From NCBI GenBank assembly GCA_030704615.1, contig CM060731.1:44950001-45014000 (forward strand): DNA of 64,000 nucleotides, read 5' to 3'. The notes beneath the pieces are model-generated. The model was given only the letters and a program-made list of their open reading frames with translations, was not told the origin of the DNA and searched no databases. Below, one piece after another: positions 25,170 to 37,175 of the stretch; the first letter of the stretch is position 1; each line of letters starts with the position of its first letter. This stretch comes from Takakia lepidozioides (Eukaryota; Streptophyta; Takakiopsida; Takakiales; Takakiaceae). The position numbers were made by a program, and so were the translations under genes.

Positions 25170-28100
25170 TCATATTTGAGCCTCTACTCCAGTGAGGAGG
25201 GAGTGGATCCCAAAGATAATAAATAGAATGCCACCACACAGAGCAACCTGCACATCACAACATGCCAACTAATGTTCAAGAGCCCACCTGGACCAGACAA
25301 TACCAACGATCTTAGAAGCCGCCCCCTTGACTTAATAGAGACCACTCAGTCCATTGTGGACGAGCAAATTCAGATCTATTACGGATAGGGTTCTATACCT
25401 GTATCATGCAACGACTGGGAGTCCCTAACTAAAATCTCTGTAAAAGCTGCATCCTCGTTGATCAGCCGTCTCAGTACTACTCCTTTGTCAACTGTAAGAA
25501 GATGTTGCTCAAGCTTTTGATTCAGTTGGGGAATCCTGCGTTTTGTCAGGCTAACTTCAAAGAAACAACTGACTGAAAAAGTGACTTCAAACTGTGATGT
25601 TGGCACAACTCTTTTCAAAGTCTACCTGTTCAAAGAGTCTATGATTGTCCTAGATAATTTGATGAGAAAGGTAAGCAGGACATACTGTTCTCTCAGATAT
25701 CCGAGAAGCAAGGTGTTTGCCTCCAATCACTGCAGCACTTGTGCATAGTGTGTGGCCCCTGATATTCAACAAAGCAAACACTTTTTCCATCAAATAGAAG
25801 CCACTGAATGTGAGGCCTAATTCCAAAAGCCATGCATTTGAATTCCATAATAGAGAGGACTTTCCAAACCTTGTTAAAAAAACAAGCTCAGTTCTGACTT
25901 AACAATGGGGGTACACCAGGGCAGGAATATTACAAGATGCCGCCTAATGTCACCCCTGTAACATTCTCCTGGGTTGCAAGTCCTATCGTAGCAATCTGCA
26001 AAGACACAGACACACAGATTCAAAAACCAAGGGTGTAAACCATTTCAAAGTTCACATCCCTTAGATAGGTTACACACACCAAGCAAAATGCCTTGGGTGT
26101 GTCAGGTAAGCCCGTTGAACTAAAAAATATCGTCTGCTTCTCTCCCACTCACTGGTCGGGATGGCAGCATACTCTGGCGTTCTCCTGCACATGTGGGCTC
26201 CATACCCAAAGCCCTTACTTCTGATTTCAATCATGCTAGAGGCCTCACACTATTCATTAAATTAAAGGGCTGGGCTGTGGAGATTAAATCGGCATCCCAA
26301 GGACCCAGTCCCTTGCAAGTGGTGTCTATGGTCGCTCCCAAGCCTTCAGGTATGCCAACATGACAGGTTTTTCCATTCTTTTATTGGGGTCACCATGTTG
26401 TATGCACCATAACCTATCCGGCAGAAACTAATCTAATATGGCTTAAGAAGGTCACAGGATGGTCATACAAGGGTTAGAAATTGACACCCTGCCCTCTTAA
26501 AACTCTTGGAATATCTGCCATGTAATCATGGAGCATGGAACGGCACTGCTAGGAGTTGTAAAGATCCTTCACAGTGGTGGGACTATGGTGTTTGACACCA
26601 TGCACTTTCTCCAAGTATTTGTGAATCAGTGTCAAGATGGGATTCTAATACAAACAACTAGGGGTACAATCCATGGAATATCATCATATACCGAAGTCAG
26701 TCAAAATCTTTGTTTGTTTTGTGCAAGTGGCTCTTACTATGGTATCCTACGTGGTTGTTCCTAAGTAGGGCATGAAAGTAGGACGCCCAAGTTTTTGTCT
26801 CTGGAGTTTGCAAGGTACTTGGGACGGTTGATGGTTGCGGCTTGGTCAGAGGAAGCTGTGTCAATACACTGGCTCCTCAGCTGCTGCTCCCTGCAGACCA
26901 TCAGCAGTGCAGACAAGAGGTCCTTTGAATTGAGGATTACTTGAATCCTCCTTGGGTGCAAAAAGCACTAATTTTCCATGACATACAGGTCAAGAAAAGT
27001 CTGGTGCTGGTGGAAGGATATGAGCATTCTGGTGGGATAGTGGAGATGAAAGTCGGTATTACTGGCAATGAGCCTGATTAGAAGGGCAACCTTGTCATGC
27101 AAAACATTGTTTAGCATTTTTAAGTTTGGACATGTTTCTCTGTTCCTCCTCACTTGTTGCTTCAGATAGACTTGCAAGAAGGTTGTCAAAGCTACTATAG
27201 CACTCCTCTAATAAGGAACCTTTCAGTTTGACACCCTTGGAAGTCTGGTACGAGGGTCAACGATGGAGCATGTAGTGCTGGCAAGAGTTCTTTAAAGATC
27301 CGTCACAACGGTGGGACCACCGTCTTGGCAAGGTGCGGCTTTCTTCATGATTATGTGAAGAAGACCAATGAGCAAATGGTGTGGAGGGCTAAAAGCCCCA
27401 CCACGTCATGTTCATTTGCATTTGCGCAGCATGTCGCAGCCTGGAAGCACGGGGCAAAGAGGTGCATGCTGACATGATGAAGATGGATTTGCACCACATG
27501 CCAGTCAGGACATTGCTTTGCAGGCATGTATGCCAAATGTGGGCAATGGCCCCATGAGGTGTGGTGTGATGGAGTGTAATGGATATGCCCAGCATGGTTG
27601 TGGATCAAGGGAGAATTAGTAGTGTCATGTGATGATTGCAGATATACACAGCATGGGTAGGATGAAGGCTTTGGAGACCTATGAGCATATGATGCGCGGA
27701 AGGATGACAGCCGACAAGTTTCAGCCCCTGATCAATGGAGTCAAAGCATGCTACATGTTTGATCCTCCTTCTGGAGCAAAAATGTTCTGAAAAGAAAAAG
27801 GAGTTTGGGGATCCAGACACACAACTATGTTAGAAAGTGCTCACCTGGCTGCGATCACCCCACTCTCCTAGAAACGTGAGTGAGAATGCCTGCATCCAGT
27901 GCACCAGCACAAGGTCTTGTAAGAGGGTCTGAATTTATAAGCTAGACAGATAGAACCACAGCCTGTTCCAGCTTCACCTTGGTCTTAGTTTTGGGGGTTT
28001 CATCCACAAGTACCTCCAAAAAAATGGGGGACAGAACAGCCGTGAGACCTCGTCGCTGCTTCTTCACAACTCTCTTTGTCTGCATCATTGCCAACATTGC

Positions 28101-31100
28101 CTGTTTCAACAATGTAGAAATTACACAAAAAACACTAGAACACGATGTCAATCCTTCAATCTGCACCATTTCTACTTTCCAACAACTCAAGGAGAACACA
28201 ATTCTGCGTTGGATTGTTTGCACTGGGTGGTACCTCATTCTTTTGTGAGGACTTGTTTGATGTGGCATCATCATCACGCTTATCATCCCCTCCCTATGAA
28301 TCTCCCACCCATCAACCACCAGGGCAAACAGGGTTCAGCGTATGTTGTGGTAAATGACAATGACATTAGCACTGCTAGAAAAACTAATGGGAAGTAACTC
28401 ACAAGGGGAGACAACATACTACCCTGATCTGTGTGGAAGCTCAATGGTTTCTGGCATACAGATCCCAAAAAATGCCAAGACATCCCCATTCTCCTTAATT
28501 TAAAAAGCAGAAGATTCTCTACATGAACCTGAAGAAACAACAACACTCACCAATTGAGCTTCAACTTCTGCCAATTCTGCTGATTCCCTGCACCAACATT
28601 CATAAAAATGTCTTGAGGGGTCAAAACTATGCTGATGGAAAATCCAAAAGAAGGTGTTGTTCATACTGATACTGGAGTTCATTTAGTAAAGTCAGGTCCT
28701 CTTTGAACTACATCCCTTTCTGGTGGAGTACCCTCAGTCCATGTCCACGTATGTGTGTGCAAGAGAGAGGAAAACGGGGGAAGTGGGCAGAGGTGCTTGT
28801 GAGTAGGAGTAAGAAATGAGATAACATGGCTAGAATCAAGTCTGACGATTAAAGGACAGAACTTCAACAAAGCATAGAGATGACAGAGCTTAATACATCT
28901 CATGTGTATTCCCATCCCCTTATGAACGCAAGCCAGATACAAAAAAGGACGGCACTTCCACAAAGCATAGAGGGGGGTTAAGCATAGACGATGACAAGAG
29001 CTTACCCCCCCTCGTGAGTAATTCCATCCCATAATGAATGCAAGCCAAATACAAAAAACAAGAAGGTTGCCCCATTGTGTGTCCATCTCTGAGATATCTG
29101 GTCACAACCGAAGAATTGTAGAGAGAAGACACATGCAAAGGTCAAAAAATGATTACTAGTTGCTACTGATGGACTGTCTCAAGAATCAAATTCCTGTGAG
29201 CTGTAGATGCAAGAAAAACTTGGGATACTTCTACGCACCACTAACACCTTACAAAAACTAATATCTGAAAATTATCTGCATGGGAATGGGGCAGCCAAAC
29301 CCCAGCAGCGGGCCTCTCAGCGCTAGTATTTAAAGATGGAAAGGTAGAAAAGTGATTCACTTGCTGGTAGCTTCTAGTGGCACAGCACGGAAGGATCCTG
29401 CTTGTGAAATATTTATTCTGGGAACTCATTTCTTGCAGTGAAGAAAAACTATCCCTCCCTTTAGGTATCTCTGCATTTCGGGTCTCTCAGCTGTCCTTGC
29501 TTGTCATAATTGCTATTAAGCACTTTGAATTCTAACAATAAACAGTTTTAGAGAGGTAGGAGAGACAACACTGCTAAAACTGTTGTCATCATCTTCCTTT
29601 ACACAAGTGCCAGGCTGGAATCCTAATGCAAGAAAAAGAGAGTGCCAGGGACAAAGGAAAGAACATACCAAATTTGGGGCAGCCCAACCAAAGAACGCTG
29701 AAAACACAGTCATTACCTGTATCATCACCAATAACGGAGTAATGTTCAATCGTACCTTCAGTCGTACCTTAAGCTTTCTTATCGTTTTCTCTCCTCACAT
29801 ATGCTGACTACTTCAGCTTTACAAATATTCTTGGGTCTCACAGGCAGCAGATGCTAACATACTACACTCCCTTCAACTCTATGCTCTCTGAAGAGTTATT
29901 TCCAGCTACCAGACAACACAAGTTCAACCAATCCAGGAGGGACTGCCATCCCTTATGTATGAAGGCAGGTAGAAAATGCAACACCTTGCAGCTTCCACCC
30001 AGGGGCCATACTAACTTGACATTAGGAATATAGCTTTTTCCTTGTTATAATTGTAAATCACCAGGGGATGTCCAAGCAGAGGTGTGGAGCGTGAGAGTGA
30101 ACAAAACGAACGTGGTTGGTAAAGGCCAAAGAATCCACTTACCGCCAGAGCTCCAATTGCTCCAGCAAAGACTAAACCTCGAGGATGCCTCATGGCCATG
30201 AGCTGCACATGGAATCAGTCTCCTAAATGAGAAGGGCACTGAGAAGTCATGCATGCATATTTGCAAGTGAAGCAGGCATCCTACGAGTGTTTGTATATAT
30301 AGGGTAAGGCTGGAGCTCTTTATCCCAATCGTCCAACTAGCCTGAAACAGCCACCCATGACAGTAGCCTGCGCCAGATCCACTGGTCACACGTACTGCCC
30401 AATCTATTCCTTCTGATAACAACCTAGGCACTATTTTTCATCATATTGCGAGACTGATGCCACACGTCTTTGCAAATATGCCCATATGAGTTCAAAAGAC
30501 CCTCCTGACCAAATGATAGGGGAAGATAGACCATATCCAAGGCAACAATAGATATTCGTTAAACGAAGAGACAGAAGACCCTCTGACACCTAGGGTATAT
30601 CTTCTCTAATCCATATCATAGAAAGTCTGACAAAAATATTACAGACTGAAAGAGCAACCTCTGGAAGGCCTACAGCACACAGACTGAAGCAGTACATTTC
30701 ACAATATACATGTAACCGTGCTATGATAGGCAGTTCTGCCAGTTCACTGAAAAGTTGAGTTGTATGGGTGACCACAGGTAGAAAATATTATTGCGTGACA
30801 GTGAGAGAAGTCCCATTCCTTGACATTGACTCCGACAATATGCTTAAATCGTACCAAAGCTGAAATCTAGCTCTGAATTGCACAAAAGATCGTTTGTAAT
30901 GAAATGTATTCACCACATAGGAGAGTCAGCTTCCAAACACCATATTATAAGAAACTACTTGGCGTCGTATCGCACGCTTCTTCAGGTGACTACCTCAAGT
31001 TCCATACAATATCAGGTTAAGCCTTCTTGTTTCAACCAGTACTTAAAAGGGCATCGATCATGGACCGCATTGCGAGTAGGAATGCTGGCTTGTAATGAGA

Positions 31101-31236
31101 TTGTGCAACTAATGAATGTCAGAAAGAAGGTGAGCAACACAAGATTTGAGCAAGAAAGTATGTGTACCGCAGCGACAAAGAAGGTCTTGTCTCCAATCTC
31201 GGAAACAATAATCATTGCAGTGGACTTGACAAACCC
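25170..31236 (-). CDS. GDT1/TMEM165-type cation transporter (PML family), 5' end missing
   Basis: Ten exons were found: 31236-31168, 30202-30143, 29716-29669, 29097-29006, 28587-28551, 28100-28014, 27889-27845, 25995-25934, 25758-25686 and 25247-25170. They are all in phase with GT-AG borders and encode the last 216 residues. Both signature E-x-G-D motifs are present, SEIGDKTF in the first listed exon and GEWGDRSQ in the seventh. These acidic motifs are used by UPF0016 proteins to move Mn2+/Ca2+, usually across the Golgi membrane in the PML3-5 branch. Other family blocks are MAMRHPRGL, GWAAPNL, SPIFLEAF, IATIGLATQ and LASRISERTVAL. Six hydrophobic segments fit the fold. The N-terminal exon(s) were not resolved; see 32410-32612. 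Confidence 0.93.
26530..27350. repeat. Dispersed repeat copies in transporter intron
   Basis: Two related blocks (about 26530-26620 and 27260-27350) lie in the intron between exons 27889-27845 and 25995-25934. They share AAAGATCC, CACAGTGGTGGGAC or CACAACGGTGGGAC, and CTTTCTTCATG-like ends. A third copy lies at about 39820-39900, just upstream of element X coding sequence, so the family is interspersed. Confidence 0.6.
28860..28965 (-). repeat. Decayed tandem duplicate of transporter exon 29097-29006
   Basis: This intronic block repeats the 3' half of the exon at 29097-29006 and its donor region: TTTTTTGTATCTGGCTTGC matches TTTTTTGTATTTGGCTTGC in the exon, followed by matching GGGATGG and AGCTCT-GTCATC words. 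The copy has an in-frame stop where the exon reads through and a damaged donor, so it is not expected to be spliced in. Confidence 0.7.
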
Positions 31237-32234
31237 CTGCACCTCACAACAACGCCCAGGATCTATTAGCCCTGAAAACAGCTATGTAATGAACTTGAAT
31301 TTACTGATGCATGGTTCAACCAATTAGGCAAAGGTTGAGAATTTCTAGCAATCTTGTGGCATCTAGCCCCGTAATAAGTGCCGACTAAAAGCTGGGTGCA
31401 TCAGACCTTGGGGGAGTACATATACAGGGTCCAGCACTGAAAGGACTCCGTATTTAAGCCTTGTTTCCAATGTAGATTATATGCATTTGTGCATTGGGAT
31501 GCACGTGTTACCTCTATAATATTTCAAAATCACCTGTTTCTTCAGGGGCTTGAGAGATGGTGGAAGACAAGAGAAGGAAAAAAAAATGTGGTGTTAGAAA
31601 CTTGTCACTGACGAACAAAATCCAATTCTTCAGGACCGACATGAAGGAGAAGTTGAACTTCAAAAGTAAAAAGCAGGGTACGTAGTATCAACCAGAGCTA
31701 CGGGAAGAGCTGGCAAAACTCACCCTAAACTCTTCCTAACCCGGATAGTCCATGATGTCGTCCTCTTCTGTTATGGGACTTTTCAAGGTGTACTAAGGAA
31801 TGCGCTCACCAATTGTGATGCAGGAAGAGCGCCAAAAGAAACAACTCTATATTCCTCTGAGCGGGAAGTACCCTCCCTTTGACGAGCATTTGCTTTCAGG
31901 TCACATAATCCAATCCTAAACCTAACCGTGTGATTCCTAAACCTGCCTCTTTCACAAACAGGAACACCTTTCATACAATCTGTGACCAGGCAGCATGTTG
32001 CTTTAGCCAGAATGCCACCAACCGGAGAATTTAAAGTTCCAGCAGAACTCCTTGCCAACATTGAGGGAAAAACTACGAAAGAACTTGTTTCCCATCCATT
32101 TTTCCGATGAGCATTACAGTCTAGGTAACATCTCTCGAAATCAGAACGTCTCTGATCAAAATGCAAGGAAACAATGTCACAGAGCACATAATGACCCCCT
32201 GAAAAGGATACCGGCTCTTTGCTGTGTTGGACTC

Positions 32235-32236
<2 letters not shown>

Positions 32237-32319
<83 letters not shown>
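32237..32319. repeat. (CT)n microsatellite, about 41 units
   Basis: An almost perfect CT dinucleotide run of about 83 bp lies upstream of the first located transporter exon. The Arg/Glu repeat frames read from it on the minus strand are artefacts of the repeat. Confidence 0.95.
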
Positions 32320-32325
<6 letters not shown>

Positions 32326-32409
32326 AGGAGCCATCATCTGCAGCCGTAAAAGTATTGTCACTCATAACTACAGCAACCCATACACCTAGACGGATTGAGA
32401 AGCCATACC

Positions 32410-32612
32410 TCAATGAGTGAAAGGCCCATTGCGCCCTAACGGTAAGAGCCCTCTCTCCACTCCTGTTCCTTCCAGGAGGCAGAGAAAGATACAGATGAAC
32501 TTCCCTTTCTGACACTGCGAGGCCTTGGGATCCGATACAGCCCAGCAAAATAAAACCGGCCAAAGGAAGAAGGAAGGTATTGTAGAGATCCACAGCGACA
32601 ATAATCTCTGCA
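32410..32612 (-). other. Candidate N-terminal exon of transporter
   Basis: An open stretch preceded by TTGCAG contains a strongly hydrophobic run, YNTFLLPLAGFILLGCIG, that would suit a signal peptide or first membrane segment of the transporter located downstream on the same strand. No in-frame ATG and no strong donor were found, so this is a suggestion only. Confidence 0.3.
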
Positions 32613-34058
32613 ATTCACAGGGACTGAACGACGACTCGCATGTGCTCAGGCAGGGCGGAGGTGGTTGGAAACTTCGTTAGCGTAACAAGACTCACTTACT
32701 CTAAGTAATTCAATTAACTAAGTACCTTAGCTGACGTACTAAATAGGTCTTCAAAGAGCTCAATACATACCAATACAGTACACCATTACACTACGAATAT
32801 AGGATAAATTAGGCGGGATAGGACATATGACCCTCCACCAAGTTCTCCTGTTCACACATTTTCCATTCTCTTTCTCTCATGGCCAGGCGCATACCCTCTT
32901 GGGCCAGCTAATAGGTTTCTCTCCTATCTCTCGTAAGTAACCATCACTGTTACTTCAAGTTCCTTGCTTCTGGCCAGACTGAGCTAACAATGGTTACAAG
33001 CCTCATATTCATTGAAACTGAGGCTGAGTCTTGCAAGCAGCGAAATCTTAGAATCCTGGGCCAGCTTGAAAACGTTCACTAGGAAAATCAGACTAGATCC
33101 GATTCAAATCTGAAGCTGACTCGGTATGAAATTCTGTGAAGGTTTTCAAGGCAGGATTCAGCTTGAAGAAATCAATGGAGCATGCGTATGGAAAACGAGT
33201 CAATAAATGTGTTAGCACCCGCTGAGTCCGTACGTGAACAACATAAAGGAAAGCAAGTTAAGGGAATATACTTATAGTGTAGCCTTGTAGCCCGCTCTTC
33301 CGGCTTGTCTGTACAGAAAATTTAACGACAATTGAAACACTATCTTGCACTTGGAGAATGTTGAGGGAATGTTCTTGCATGCACCACTATCATGGCTTTC
33401 CTTGATTTCAAGAGAACACGCAAGTACAGCAAGTTCCCTACATAATTAGAGCGGTGTCTAATGGCCCCTGGGCCCCCAACCAAACCATTCACTGGCAGGA
33501 ATAATCTCGGGATCTTCTGCCTCCATCGCCGCAGGACCAATGGACAATGGCAAGGTGACAATGGCGAATGAGGAAGCGGAGAGCAGACGTCGAAACAATG
33601 TGTTATGTTCATGGGACTTGGCCTTTCTTGATCAATCCACACTGCTGCTTGTGACCTATCTTCGTGAGTACACGTCCAAGGATTTTATGCTCTTACATGA
33701 ATCAAACAGCTGCCGATGAAGAATATCCGTACGGTCACACACTTAGTCCATTGGCTTACTCGTATTGGAAGAATCCTACCGTAATGATCCATACCCGGCA
33801 AAGGATCCTTGTACACGAAAGTCTTGGGAAGACGTAGAGAAACGTACGTAGTCGGGTGCACCAGAAGTTGCGGAAGAGACCTTCCGACATTACAAATTGC
33901 CTTGCTCGAGGCGGTGGGACCCTTCTAGAAGGTTGCCCTGCAACACATGTCATCCCTAGGTGACACTTGCTTCCCCCATGACGCATGAACCATCCCCTAT
34001 TTAATAGGTCTCACCTTCCTATTTTTATTTTATATCAGTTATTAATTCCACTCCTGGT
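32613..34058. other. Gene-free stretch before the nested transposon complex
   Basis: No gene or repeat is clearly supported. A 100-codon minus-strand frame at 33340-33642 has no recognisable domain, although it could be part of the 5' region of the transporter gene. Confidence 0.4.
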
Positions 34059-34497
34059 GTCGGCCCTCCATATCTCTGTGACCCTGCGTAAGCGTTAAAA
34101 AACTTTATGTGTTAGCATAATTCTTACTCCCTACTTGGGTGAATTAAGCAAGCGTTAAGTGTTTAAAAGTTAAGCAGTGGTTACTCCCCTCGTTGTATAA
34201 CGACCATGTATATGTGTTAAAGTGCTCTTATTCACGAAAGATATGTCTCTAGTTAAGTCTCTGATCAAATCAAGTGGGCATATATAAAGGAGCTTAATAA
34301 TAGAAACTCCAGTGAACAAACATTAAGTGAAAGCTACAGGAAACTAAAGTGAAGCAGCTTAATTGTAGGGAGCTCAAGTGGCAACCATTAAATGAAGCAC
34401 CTTAATCGTAGGGAGTGAATTGGGCTTTGACTGCTTTCAGAAGCACGGTATTTCTCCTTTCAAGAACGCGACGTGAGGTTACTGTGAAGAGTGGAGT

Positions 34498-34785
34498 ATG
34501 AGGGACTCTTTGTTTCATACACATGTTTGCAAGAATTGTATTTGCATAGATTGCACTAGATTGAGATTTGTTTCACACCCTCATAGAAAGTGCAGTTGCA
34601 AACTTTATAATACTCTTCGTTATAGTCTTGGTCTAGATTTTGCTAAAAGGAAAAAGAGATTAGCTTGTAGGTGTAGATTGAGATACAGAATTCTACCCGA
34701 TTATTTCTGTATTTGTGAGCGTATTCCACTAAGAAAGGATGTGACTGACGATTCAAGCGATCGGGATGCGGATGGCGACGAGTGA
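34498..34785 (+). CDS. Small Cys/Arg-rich open frame in Tigger element
   Basis: A 95-codon ATG frame precedes the transposase within the Tigger element. It is unusually rich in Cys, His and Arg (CKNCICIDC, HRKCSCK, LACRCRLRY, CICER) and ends in an acidic tail. The Cys spacing does not match a zinc finger I recognise. It might be a real accessory peptide, a leader, or a chance frame. Confidence 0.3.
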   Translation: MRDSLFHTHVCKNCICIDCTRLRFVSHPHRKCSCKLYNTLRYSLGLDFAKRKKRLACRCRLRYRILPDYFCICERIPLRKDVTDDSSDRDADGDE

Positions 34786-34846
34786 CTTTACTGGACATTT
34801 CCGCAACTTTGTAGTTTTGTATGAAGGTTAAGCTAAGGTGATAGAG

Positions 34847-35471
34847 ATGGGAAAAACTTCAGAATTTAGTATAGCACAGAAGAAGGAAATCTTACTATAT
34901 CATCAAAGTCAATATGAGTCCAGAGGTGGTATTACTAACAGAGCATTGACAAAGTGGGCAAATGATAAGTTTCAAACTTCATCATCTGAAATGAGCATAT
35001 CCAGGCTACTGAAGAGAAAAATTTGTTAGAGGTCGATCATAAGTCAGCAACCCAAAAAAGAGTGAGGAAAGCGTGGTGTCCAGAGGTTGAGGAAGCGACA
35101 TTCTATTGGTTCACAGTGCTGCAGGAACAAAGTGCTACATTATCGGATGACCTCCTCATAGCAGCTGCGAAACGTTTTTATAATACGAGAATGAGAGAGT
35201 CCACCGAGAAGCAACTGCAGTTCTCTCACGGATGGTTGGACGGTTTTAAGAAACGGTTTGGGATCAGAGGATTTACACGTCATGGCGAGGATGCATCTTC
35301 AGATAACTCACCGGAAGTATTGCAACGCATGGAGGAAATCAAGACCATTTGCTCCAGGTACCATGTCTCTGACATATATAACCTGGATGAAACAGGTCTA
35401 TTTTATAGATTGGAGCCCAATTGTACTTTGGCTACGCACCATCTTTCTGGTCGAAAGAAACAAAAAGAAAG
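34847..35471 (+). pseudogene. Tigger transposase, N-terminal half
   Basis: The ATG at 34847 starts a helix-turn-helix region (FSIAQKKEILLYH and ISRLLKRK). A frameshift at about 35025 moves the reading to the next frame, which carries the CENP-B-type DNA-binding part (FSHGWLDGFKKRFGIRG). The first catalytic Asp follows in YNLDETGLFYRL near 35380. The frame runs to the ACTCA target site at 35472 where the gypsy LTR begins. The protein would bind the inverted repeats and catalyse cut-and-paste. It is broken by the frameshift and by the insertion. Confidence 0.85.
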
Positions 35472-35476
35472 ACTCA
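35472..35476. repeat. Target-site duplication ACTCA, left copy
   Basis: These five bases immediately precede the LTR's TGTTAG. The same five bases follow the last LTR at 59052-59056. Five base pairs is the usual duplication size for Ty3-gypsy integration. Confidence 0.9.
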
Positions 35477-36486
35477 TGTTAGAGGACTGTCTGGGACTTA
35501 GACACTTATACGGGATCTGTGGGGTACCCTTAATTTTTGCACAGACTGAGACCAACAGGAGCCTTAGGGGTGACAGCAGCGCACTTTAGGGGGGGGTGAC
35601 ACAGCCCGTCACAGCCAACACAGCCGACACAGCCAGACACAGTCAACACAGCCCGTCACAGCCAACACAGCCGACACAGCCAGACACAGTCAACACAGCT
35701 CGTCACAGCTGACACAGCCCATCACAGCCGACACAGCCCGTCACAGCCCGTCACAGTTTCACACAGCCAGTCACAGCTTGACACAGCTGTCACGACCATA
35801 GGGAACGGATAGCCGGACAGGGAACGACTGTGGGGAACAACACCTGCGAATGGAACATGTTAGTTCACGGACAACGGTTAGTGAGGGAAACGGTTAGAAC
35901 AACGGGTAGGAAGATAAAGCTAGAAGCAAGGACTGAAAAATGGATCATTTTTGGAGCACTTCGGGGGGGGGAATCACTGCTGGAAGGAGTGGGAAGGAGC
36001 ACTTCTTGGAGAGACTTCGGACATCACTGGGGGAAAGGAGGAGAGAGTGTATCTCTGAGCAGAAAGATGGAGAGCACGGAGTAGGAGGAGGATCTGTTGA
36101 TGCTTAATGAATGCAGGCAGTAGAATTGTAATGTAGAGCATATTAGAGACTCCATGGCTTCAGCCTGATACTTGATAGATATTAATCTGATACACACCTC
36201 ATACTCACACTGTGTAGAGAGATCTGAGTGAAGCTGTGGAATGAATTGATGAGTTGATGGAATCCGATAAATTGATGAAGCAAACTGATACTTAATTACC
36301 AGCAGTAAGGTAACTAGCTAACATGAATGCGGGAAGGAAACAATAGGAAACACCCCCATGATACACTAGCTGTAGGTCATGACTGATTGTTCTGAGCGGG
36401 CTGAGTACTTAGAGATTTCCAACTCTTCTATCTTGGAGTTTCCGCCTCGGATAGCGAAGGGATGGGTGAGTAAAAGCTGCGCGACA
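35477..36486 (+). repeat. 5' LTR of Ogre/Tat-like gypsy element, 1010 bp
   Basis: The LTR begins TGTTAGAGG and ends GCGCGACA, that is TG...CA. At 35596-35790 it carries a minisatellite of CACAGCC-type units of about 10-11 bp. It matches the outer 3' LTR piece at 58093-59051 with only scattered substitutions and repeat-length differences. A primer-binding-site-like sequence follows directly. Confidence 0.93.
35596..35790. repeat. CACAGCC minisatellite in 5' LTR
   Basis: Short imperfect units such as GTCACAGCC, AACACAGCC, GACACAGCC and AGACACAGT alternate for about 190 bp. The equivalent array in the 3' LTR (58122-58352) is somewhat longer. A related array lies inside the element at 49356-49530. 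Confidence 0.9.
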
Positions 36487-36488
36487 TT

Positions 36489-36506
36489 TGGCGACCATAC
36501 TGGGGA
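36489..36506 (+). promoter_or_regulatory. Primer-binding site of gypsy element
   Basis: TGGCGACCATACTGGGGA lies 2 bp after the 5' LTR. It resembles the TGGCGAC...CTGGGGA primer sites of Ogre/Tat elements, which are usually assigned to tRNA-Arg. The tRNA match was not verified here. Confidence 0.7.
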
Positions 36507-36519
36507 TCTGGGTCATGAA

Positions 36520-37074
36520 CAACCAGATGTGACAGGCATCTGGTGGGATCATGGTGGATGGAGAATTAAAGAATTTGATGTGAATCAAATTCCTTGTGAA
36601 ACTGAGAAGGAAAGATTGTCCAAACGATTCTTCCAGAGGTTTTTGGAATTGCCAGACGGTTGTAAAGAAAACATTCTTAAGAGAGTGCATGATGCTGACC
36701 CAGAGTGGGGTCTGGAGAAAGGAGTGATAAAGATTTATCAGGTGGCCTGTAGAGAAAGAGCACGTTGGTTACCAACATTGGTTTATGTGATAGCATTGCT
36801 ATCCATTAAGCGAGTAGAGTTTGAAGGCTGGGAGGAAAGAAAGGTGAATGTTTATACTCATATGCATGAAGAGCTTGTACTGGTAAAGAATTGGATTCCA
36901 AAGGATATTTTGTGGATCAAACTCACACCAAGAACAGTTTTTCAGACTTGTTTGCCATATGGTTATATGGTAACGGAGACTTCAAGTATAGCCAAGGGTG
37001 CATTGAAGCTTGAAAGAAACCCAGGCATATACGAGAGATATTACAGAAGAGAGTTTTGGTTATTGCCACATTAA
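36520..37074 (+). CDS. Leader ORF upstream of gag in gypsy element
   Basis: An open frame running out of the LTR and leader to a stop at 37072-37074 encodes about 185 residues downstream of the primer site (EKERLSKRF, NILKRVHDADPEWGLEKG, IPKDILWIKLTPRTV). No domain is recognised. A separate reading frame before gag is a known feature of Ogre elements, whose ORF1 has no assigned function. The true start is unclear because the frame is open through the LTR end. Confidence 0.5.
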   Translation, partial: QPDVTGIWWDHGGWRIKEFDVNQIPCETEKERLSKRFFQRFLELPDGCKENILKRVHDADPEWGLEKGVIKIYQVACRERARWLPTLVYVIALLSIKRVEFEGWEERKVNVYTHMHEELVLVKNWIPKDILWIKLTPRTVFQTCLPYGYMVTETSSIAKGALKLERNPGIYERYYRREFWLLPH

Positions 37075-37175
37075 AAGAAATGAAAGACATGGGACATGAG
37101 TGATGAAAGAAAAGCTAGACGCCAGAGATATTCAGCAAAAAGAGAAAGCTATCTGAAAGCTAATTATCCATATCT

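Noticed and set aside
32121-32361. Arg-Glu repeat protein frames
   Set aside because: Direct translation of the CT microsatellite; not evidence for a gene.
35596-35790. Possible CRISPR array
   Set aside because: Units are short, contiguous and without unique spacers, and they lie within an LTR of a plant retrotransposon.
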